From Coptis chinensis (taxonomy: Eukaryota > Streptophyta > Magnoliopsida > Ranunculales > Ranunculaceae), in NCBI GenBank assembly GCA_015680905.1, contig CM027377.1, positions 27,180,501 to 27,244,500 of the forward strand: a stretch of 64,000 bases of DNA, in the 5' to 3' direction. Below are positions 56,926-64,000 of this stretch, piece after piece. Every line of letters starts with the position of its first letter. Within the stretch, counting starts at the first letter, position 1. The notes below the pieces were generated by a model. The model worked only from the letters and a program-made list of their open reading frames with translations, had not been told where the DNA came from and made no database searches. Position numbers and translations under genes: made by a program.

Positions 56926-56952
56926 CGTGCCATAGGCACGGGTGATACCTAG
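56926..56952 (+). mobile_element. Helitron 3' terminus (plus strand)
   Basis: Hairpin CGTGCC-ATA-GGCACG (56,926-56,940), then GGTGATAC and CTAG ending at 56,952, followed by T. This matches the Helitron rule: short GC-rich hairpin about 10 nt before a CTRR end, inserted before T. Same hairpin layout and ATA loop as the minus-strand end at 9812. Confidence 0.72.
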
Positions 56953-57776
56953 TATATATATATATATACTATAACAGTGATATAAAGGATTCTTACAAAA
57001 GCAGTGATAAAAACATACCATAACAGATTGTCTTAGACAACTTTCATGTCGGTCTGAGTGAACCCAATCCAGATGGACAGAGCTTCAGTTATAGGAGTTG
57101 GGGGTTTTACTGCGCAAGACATGGAATGTCCTGACCCGTGCGAATAGCGCGGTGATATAGGCGACCCTTAATAAGCAAAACTGATCTCAAACCACCCCTA
57201 GATTACGATTTTCTAGGGGGTTGGTCCGTGTAGAATCCATTGCCCGTTTTGAAACAAAAACACATGACTAGTGTTGTGTCGAGAATCCTCTATTATAAAA
57301 ACTAGAAAAATCAAGAATGTTTATAAAAATAACAAGAAAATGCTAATTCTAACAAAAAAAGTGTAAAAGAAATAACCATAAAATTGTATACTTGTTCCAT
57401 AGAGGTACACTACTCCAAACTAGGAGTAAAAGTGCTAACAAGGTATATGTAAGTATACGTGGACTCAAGGCTCCGACACTTACAACCACACACTCCAAGT
57501 GGAGTGGTCCGGTTACCTTTTTCGATGTACTCCAAAGAAACAGATGTAAGGAAATGAAAATATTGGAAATACATTACGGAACAGAGAATTTAGGTGCTTG
57601 TTGCTTCCAAGGCTGAGTTCGCTTGTTTAGGATTAGGAACTGCTTGTCTTGGGAACACGCCTTTTTGGGCTTTCTCTTGAGTTAGGTGGCTTAGAGATTA
57701 TTGTATAGATATAAGATTTGACCAAGATTTAGCATTATCTCGATGTTTTGTCTAATGGGACATTAGTAGGTTAGCA
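56953..57776. other. No gene recognised
   Basis: Begins with a (TA)n stretch, then sequence with GCGCGGTGATATAGG and AAACCACCCC. Likely old retroelement debris continuing the Athila-like remnant to the right. No domain. Confidence 0.35.
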
Positions 57777-60521
57777 TTAGTCTAAGATGTTTTGTAGTCC
57801 TTTGGATGAAACCATTGCTCTATTCTGATTGTTATAGGTACATTGTCCTTGAATGTATTTTGTGGTTTGACATGATAGATTTGCGAACCCTAGAGGTGGT
57901 TGGTTTTGTAGATTAGTATTCCATTGAAAATTTGGGTGTTGCCTCCATGGTGCATTTGGTATATTGAAAGCACATACTTCTTCTGGTTGAAGTGATATTA
58001 TGTTGTTGAGCAAGGGATAATAGGTAGATACACGATTTATATCGAAACAGAAAGTGCATGGTGTTATATTGATGTTCATGACTGGTTGGGGAGTATGGTT
58101 TTTTTGGTTGGTTGCAAGGGCATCTATCTTTCTTGTGAGGGTTTCGATTAATATTTTTATTTCTGGATAGGATTTTACCTAAAATATAACATTGCCTTTG
58201 GAAGTACTGGGCTGGGATGTTCTAGAATTGTTTGTGTCGCCCCAATGAGTACTCTTTTCAGCTTGGTCTTCTAGAAAGGTGATAAGAGCCCAAAATTGTA
58301 GTTTAAACCCTTTAATAGTATTTTTATTTAGCCAATTATGTTATTAATAATATATGTTTATCACTAATTACGTGTTTTTGAGTATTTCAGGTTTCAGAGT
58401 TGAATAAATGTCAATTCATTACTAATTAGGCGCTAAAAGGAGCTAAAGTGATTGCTAGGAAAGTTCCATGAAGAAAGCCCAAGTTTCATGGAGAAAAAGC
58501 CCTTAAAAAGCCCAAGTTAAAACTGTTAAGTGAAAGTCAAACCAGATTAGAGAGCTGAAGAAAAGTCAATAGAACTTCAAAAGGCCATATCTTTTGACTC
58601 AGGCCTCGGATTTGGGTTCATTTTATATCAAAATGACCATCTCAGAAAGTCTTTTCCAATGGTCTAGGTCTTGACTCGATCAGAGCAGCATAAGTTAGTG
58701 AAAATAATTAGAAGTCTCAGAGCGCTATTGTAATACGACCAAAATTAGAAGTCTTGGATTCAACTAATTGGATTATGAACTTGATTTATGGGGTCCATAA
58801 TCTAGCCTAAAACCCATGCACGATTTTGTAAACCTAACCCTCTCCTATATAAAGAGGATGAAGGCAAAACTCTATATCTCTTCCTTCTATTAGCTAGAAT
58901 AATATATAGGCTACTCCCCTATTTAGTTTAATTGTAAATTAGGGTTCTCTTTCTCAATCTCTCTCTTTATCTCCTATTAGTTATAATAATATCTGCTTTC
59001 TTCTCCAATTAGTTTAGAGTAATTAGGATTTAATGTTCTTGCCTCCAACTCCATTACATTATTAGTTTTATTAATATAAGTTTAGTTTAACTTAATTATG
59101 TCTTCTTATTATTGTTTATTATTAATGAACCCAATGAAACTAGGCTAAAAACTCCATTAAAGGAGTTTTATGAAGTCTAGGTGAGGGTTATGATTGTTCT
59201 TCATTAGTTTTCTTATTGTCTTATGTGCTTTAAGTTTTATAGTTGTCTAGAGATAGAGATTATAGAAGTTGAACTAGAGAAAGGAAACTCCAGAAAGAGA
59301 TTTGTGGAGGAGAATTTCTCTTATACTAATCATATCTTAATACAGAGATTGCTAGGATTGGTTAGAGATCAATAAAAATTGTGACTTTTGTTGTTTTACC
59401 TTGTGTAGATTATTAAAGATTAAGATTAAAACATGAGAAACTAGTTAGAATAATCATAGGTTCACATAGATGGATTAATCCTTCCTCTATGTTCTTCCTA
59501 TTCATTAAATTCACCTTTTAATTGCTTAGTTTAAATTAGTTTAATTTATAATTAGTTTATTGTATTGTTAGTTTAATTAATTTATAATTAGTTTTAGTTT
59601 AAATAAATCACAACACTACTCTTATTGTTCTCACCGTGATTTCTAATGAAATTCTAAGTTCTTAACGATTAAGAGTGGAATGAATCCTGACTCTCTATAT
59701 TGCATAATGAATTGAGAGTTGGAATAATATTGATAAGAAAGTTGATCATTAATTGTTTGTGTTCTTCTATAGATAATTAAGGATCAAATTTATACGGTTA
59801 TCAAAAGGTTAGAGCTTCTGTAGCACCTTTATCTAAAAAGTTTCCATTACTCATGATATCCAGTGTGACTTTGTGTTCTTAGAGAAGGCATTTGAAAAAA
59901 CATTGGACAAGAGTGGATTTTTCGAGTTTATGGTGAGGACATGAATGGAGCAGGTTAGAGAATCTATCCCATGCTTTGGAGAATGTCTCACTCGGACTCT
60001 GTCTTAAGAATTGTATCTTGCTTACTATTTCCTCTATTTTCTTCGGTGGAAAGTACTTCTTCATGAAGGAGAACACTACATTTTCCCATATATCGAACGA
60101 ATTAGGCTTCTGCGATAGAAGTCATGCGTGGCTCTTGCCAGCTAGAGTGAAGGGAAACACTCTCAGTTTAACTTGAACATCAGAAACACCCGAATGATTG
60201 AACGTACTGCATACCTCATGTATCCAGCGTAGGTGTTCCGTATGGTAACTCCTGTTCGAAATCGTGGAGGACGGGTAAGAGATTGAACACGTTAAGTGGA
60301 ATGCAGAAATCGCTATTGAGCTGTGTGAGTCATATACAAGATGGAGGTCCATCTTGTAACGGTGTGTAGAAACTAGAGAGAGGCTCTTCAGCTTGAACTA
60401 CTTCATCCGCCATCCTAATAGTTGAAAGATGAAAAATAGGAGAATGTCGAGATCGACATGCTCTCCTACGTGGGTAAGTTTTAAACACGCTAAGCTTTGT
60501 ATAGCCTGAGCGTAGTCTCAT
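57777..60521 (-). pseudogene. Decayed Athila-type gag, split by a solo LTR
   Basis: Minus strand. 60,521-60,330 is a possible N part. 60,352-60,122 has HLRWIHEVCSTFNHSGVSDV and LRVFPFTLAGKSHA. 60,076-59,879 has KYFPPKKIEEIVSKIQFLRQ and SETFSKAWDRFSNLLHSCPH, the Athila CPHH motif. Then NFLDKGATEAL to 59,809, where a solo LTR interrupts. It resumes at 58,274 with FLEDQAEKSTHWGD and 58,079-57,777 with EEVCAFNIPNAPWRQHPNFQ. Many stops and frame changes; no pol seen. Confidence 0.82.
58280..59803 (+). mobile_element. Solo LTR, 1524 bp
   Basis: Plus sense starts TGATAAGAGCCCAAAATTG and ends CGGTTATCA, with AAAGG on both sides (58,275-58,279 and 59,804-59,808), a perfect 5-bp target duplication. 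The flanking gag frame joins cleanly across it. It holds no internal element sequence, so an LTR-LTR recombination product is the simple reading. The TGATAAG start suggests Athila-type, like the LTRs at 31,890 and 38,965, but it is otherwise different in sequence. Confidence 0.88.
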
Positions 60522-61602
60522 GCACGATTGTGAGACTATTTTAGAATCTACTTACATGCGCACACAAATGTGTTGGATGCTCACACAACAAAATTCATTT
60601 GTAGCTTTGAAGTTTTTGAAAAGTTTGTATGCAATGTCTATAGATTAGATACTATGACCTACTTGAATGTAACAGTGGACACGAAACTAGGTTTTTGGAA
60701 CTACACACGTCGAGAGAGAAGATCACTACTTCACCAGATGTTGTGCCACCAAGCATCTCACCCACGGTATTTCTAAGGGAGGAGAATGAGGAAGGTGGTT
60801 GGTCCACTGGAATCTGGTAGTTTACTACTATCTTTGTCGTGCTAGATGTTTGCCCTGATGAACGTGACTAAATTAGCTCTGCTTGGTTGATTTTATCTTT
60901 TTAATTTGGTCTATGTAACAAACATTTCACGCAACGTCTGTTCTAAAGTGGGTCTTAATCCCACTTTTTGTTCTTTTATGACTCGAGTTTAGCCTTAGCG
61001 TTAAATGTAAAGACGAGACTGAAATATAAATCACACAATCATCCAAGCATGCTTAGTAACACACAAATATCCTCTTACACTTTGTAGCGAGGAGGTTTAG
61101 AAATTACCTCCCAAGGTGTGCGTACACGACCCTTGGGGTGAATACGACGTGGTGGGGTTGACGAATTGAAGTGTTTTTTATCTTGCGTGTCAACCCAACA
61201 TTTGAGTTTTTCCTTACGGTTACAAATTTAATCTAACTAAGACCCACAAGTCGGGTCGAAATGTTGGCAAAGCCAATAAATTACAATTGATTTCCTTCGT
61301 GGGCCTAAAACAACTTTGCCTTCGTGGGCTTAAACTATAAAAGCGGTAAACACGAAAATTAACTAAGTTTAACTTAATTAACTATTAACTTAATTAAACA
61401 AAATACATACAAAATTGGAAAGTGTTCATCAAAGATTGGAACTTCAACCCCCAAGTTGGGTTGTGATGTGCGCGCGTGGTACTACTTTTTCGTGCCACAC
61501 ACATCCAACCGGTCCAAGTTGGTTGAATCCCTAACTTTTGGTAAGTAAACTTAAACCAAAAGACTAAACTTTCAAAGCTTAGACTATTTTGTACTTAACC
61601 TA
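60522..61602. other. Leader/LTR debris of the Athila-like remnant
   Basis: No gene. Upstream (minus sense) of the decayed gag. Contains CAAGGTGTGCGTACACGACCC-like and TGGGTTGTGATGTGCGCGCG sequences typical of repeats. Edges and PBS not resolved. Confidence 0.35.
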
Positions 61603-62326
61603 CACTACACCAAAATGGTCAATTTGTAATGGAGACAATTTTACGTTAGTAACAGTTACTTCCGTTACTAATGAAGTAACAAATATATCCGTTACATATT
61701 GAAACAAGTGTTACCAAATATTTGGAGTAACAATTAGATAATTAGGTCACAGTTATATTGCTCTTTACTTACGTTTATATCCGTCAAAAAAGAGAAAAAT
61801 AAAAAGAAAAGAAAAGAAAACTAAAATTGAAAAAATTGAAATTCTAATTTCGACCACAGCGTCCGCATCTTCCCCCTTAATTTTTTTTAACAAAGGTCAT
61901 AATTTTGGTTTCCCTTATCTCGCTAAAACCCTAATAAGTTCTTCCTTTTCCAAAAACAAATAGGCCAAATAGGAAAGCTTGAAGAAGGAGCTGACTGCTG
62001 AGGAAGCTAGACAAACCAGGTAAACTCGCTCAAGAGATTACTCTCCTTCTCTCCCTTACTGAACATAATGCTCTTCCTCACGAATTGATTTCTCTTCCTC
62101 GCGAACTGGTTTCTCTCATCGCAAACTTTTTTATTTTTTATTTTTTAATCATATGCCGTTTTTCAGTTTGAGAGAACTTGGCATATACACTTAGATTAAA
62201 CTGTTAAATTTGTTTCGTTTATACTTTTTCTTTTAATGCTTTGACTGTGTGTCCTTGAAAATGTTTCAATTTATTATATACTAAAGTGAATGTTGTTTTA
62301 TTTTCAGGTATACCAGTCTGTGATCG

Positions 62327-62500
62327 ATGTGGAAACTTAAGATTGCTGAAGGTAAGGATCCATGGCTTCGAGCTGTAAACAATCCTCTTGGAATGGAGTT
62401 CAATACCAATCCTGGAACACACAAGAACTAATTAATGGAAATTGATAAAGTTCGTGAAAGTTTTTGGAACCATTGGTTTGAAATGAAACATAGTCCAGTT
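62327..62500 (+). pseudogene. Oxidosqualene cyclase first-exon fragment (captured)
   Basis: Oxidosqualene cyclases such as cycloartenol synthase make the sterol or triterpene skeleton. The fragment starts MWKLKIAEGKDPWLRAVNN, the conserved N-terminus of plant members, continues to NPGTHKN, meets TAA at 62,429-62,431, then resumes IDKVRESFWNHWFEMKHSPV, corresponding to the family's VRxxFxxxRFxxKHSxD. A GTAATA donor-like site follows at 62,501. The HVGRQVW segment is lost by deletion. Only about 57 codons of a roughly 760-residue enzyme are present. Confidence 0.85.
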
Positions 62501-62565
62501 GTAATATAATTTATTCTCTTACCACTAGGCATGCTTAGATGCTTACCTGTCTGCTTTGTCATATA

Positions 62566-63163
62566 GTTTGGTGTTGGATGCTATGTTGGACGTATATGTG
62601 AAGGATGCAAAAATTTGTTTGGCATCAAAGAAGGTATGCTCTGAACTTTCATTAGAAAGTGGATACTTGTGTAATATTGAGATGCATAGCTTGTCTTTCA
62701 CGCATTTCATCAGCTAGGTATAGCATGTTTGAAAGATAAGTAAGTGTAGCTACTGATTTTGTGATAAATAATATGTTGATGAAAGTCAAAATGTGTGTTT
62801 GGACCTTGAATTTATCAACATGGATATGGGTGTTCATGGTATGACTGGTAGAAATTTATGGAAACACACACGCACCTATCAATCCAAATCCTTTAAAAGC
62901 AAGAATATTCATGTTGTGTGCGTCTTTGCTAGGGATAAGCATGTAGTGGATATGTTAGTATTTATACGTATCAGTTGACATTCTGTATACTTACATGATT
63001 GGCATGTTGGCATTGTCCTAGTTACGGCTACAGCTCTCTGTAATGGTGTTTGTAGGTTTATACATGGGGCAAAGGCTACTGTGGAACTCTAGGTCATGGC
63101 GATGAGATTGACAAGATCACTCCATCATTATTAAACAGCATTAAGGGCCTCCTTGTAATACAG
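62566..63163 (+). pseudogene. RCC1-repeat protein fragment (captured)
   Basis: Two exon-like pieces: 62,566-62,633 (FGVGCYVGRICEGCKNLFGI, then KE, ended by GTATGC) and 63,056-63,163 (VYTWGKGYCGTLGHGDEIDK, ITPSLL, IKGLLVIQ, bounded by TGTAG and GTATAA). The second has the RCC1/UVR8 repeat signature (TWGxGxxGxLGHGDxxD). RCC1 repeats form a beta-propeller used by GEFs and the UV-B receptor. The first piece may be the preceding exon of the same gene. Only one blade is present, so no function is expected. Confidence 0.72.
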
Positions 63164-63419
63164 GTATAATTCCTTTCTCAACTATTATTGTGCTTCTTAC
63201 TTGGCCCCATTATTCATGACTTCCATCTCTATTTTATTTGTCCGTGTGACAACAATGTTGTGGTCACTGGTCAGGCGTTCATAGCATCACTATTTTTATT
63301 GGGTATGGATAATGTGTTAACTCGGCCACCAAAATTACAGAAGTGCATAGTGTGTGGTTCTATTGCTTAGAAGTGCATCTATCTTACTAGAGCTTCATTG
63401 GGGTGAGATAGCTTCCAGT

Positions 63420-63814
63420 GACACACATAGTAATGATGTCCTCGAGCAATCAAATAATTCTGTTTAGGTAGGGGCCTCCACTAAATATGCACCTCAAGTT
63501 AAGTCCTCGGTTGCCAAGCGTTCCGTTATAGAGCGTAGACATATTCTTATTGACATCAATGACTGATTCCCTCAGGATTTCCTGTTATATATATTTTCAA
63601 AGGAAAGATTGACTGAAGACTCCTCTAGCATAAGTCTGTTGTACAGTGATGGAACTGGATTGAGCATGAACATGGAAAACCATGATCCTAAACATTGGTC
63701 ATTCTTTCAGAAGTTAGCACAGGATGAGTTTGTTAGAAATGATGTTTCTCTTATGGATCAGGACCATCTTGGATATTTGTCTCCACTTACTAAAGTTGAT
63801 GAAGGGAGTCCGAG
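63420..63814 (+). pseudogene. PB1/Raf-like MAPKKK fragment (captured)
   Basis: One exon of a large plant Raf-like kinase, from its middle, non-catalytic region. It reads SNDVLEQSNNSV, TAG (63,465-63,467), VAKRSVIERRHILIDIND, TGA (63,564-63,566, where the family has Arg), FPQDFLLYIFSKERLTED, MENHDPKHWSFFQKLAQDEF, VRNDVSLMDQDHLGYLSPLT, and ends at a GTAAAA donor. The string DINDRFPxDFLSDIFSKA and NMENHxPKHWSxFQKLAQ are hallmarks I know from this family. Two in-frame stops mark it as broken. Confidence 0.82.
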
Positions 63815-64000
63815 GTAAAAACTCTAACATCTCACCTTTTAGCTGAGCTTATAAACCCTTTTTTTAGTAGTGTATTTGATGCCTTACTTTCTTATTGTTT
63901 TATTCTTGAAGGAGAAAATGGATATTTAGTCCAAACTTGCAGATGCTTTTGATAGTGAGATGTTTGAATGGACACAAAGACAATGCTCTCCTGAACTTTG
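63815..64000. other. End of window inside the CACTA-like element
   Basis: No domain recognised. A plus-strand segment from about 63,912 reads protein-like and may be another captured exon. Confidence 0.3.

Larger units (their letters stand above)
61603..64000 (+). mobile_element. Second CACTA-like element carrying host gene pieces (left part; runs off window)
   Basis: Begins CACTACACCAAAATGGTC and is followed by GTAAC/GTTAC words in both orientations (61,650-61,760), a subterminal array like that of other CACTA families. The right end is beyond the window, so inverted termini and target duplication cannot be checked. Inside, all on the plus strand, are fragments of at least three unrelated plant genes. 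Also an exon-like TTGAAGAAGGAGCTGACTGC (about 61,980) with a GTAAAC donor, unidentified. Confidence 0.65.

Overview
This is a stretch of nuclear plant DNA, most likely from a eudicot. The signs are AT-rich intergenic sequence, split genes with GT/AG introns, a nuclear tRNA-Lys, a PBL28-type receptor-like cytoplasmic kinase, and a dense load of plant transposons (Tat and Athila Gypsy elements, plant LINEs, CACTA, hAT, Helitron, MITEs). I could not name the species. All family assignments come from motifs read by eye; no database search was run.

Left part (1-16 kb) is the gene-bearing end. The last two exons of a kinetochore SPC24-like gene lie at 3382-3670 (+), and the terminal exon is duplicated in tandem 128 bp downstream. 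A 5'-truncated LINE (4232-6320, -), an intact tRNA-Lys(CUU) (6534-6606, -) and a seven-exon kinase gene that reads without a break into 360 codons (6812-8794, -) follow. From 9.8 to 16.2 kb there is a Helitron 3' terminus, short repeats, an 890-bp hAT-like element with 8-bp target duplications and G-quadruplex-like runs, a tRNA-shaped relic and an array of short palindromes.

Middle part (16-43 kb) is a Russian-doll stack. An old Athila-like remnant (about 16.2-21.9 kb) is split by a 3370-bp CACTA element with a perfect CTT target duplication. A 5'-truncated LINE (+) starts at about 21,931 and is itself split: its two halves (21,931-22,691 and 41,547-42,662) flank an 18.9-kb block. That block is a Tat-lineage Gypsy element on the minus strand (22,692-41,546) with gag, protease, RT, two RNase H domains, integrase, a GC-rich minisatellite and an antisense coiled-coil ORF. 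Its gag region is split by an 8.5-kb Athila-like element (31,890-40,372) that has LTRs, gag and protease but no visible RT, RNase H or integrase.

Right part (43-64 kb) holds two CACTA-like elements that carry pieces of ordinary plant genes. The first (43,002-49,295) contains introns and exons of a DHHC protein S-acyltransferase and of a VAN3-binding/FORKED-like protein, both on the minus strand and both broken, with a 327-bp MITE nested in one intron. The second starts at 61,603 and runs off the window. It carries pieces of an oxidosqualene cyclase, an RCC1-repeat protein and a PB1/Raf-like MAPKKK, all on the plus strand. Between them are a MITE, another Helitron 3' terminus and a decayed Athila gag split by a 1524-bp solo LTR with a perfect 5-bp target duplication.

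Only the kinase, the tRNA and possibly SPC24 look like working host genes. The most notable content is the pair of gene-capturing CACTA-like elements and the nested retroelement stack.
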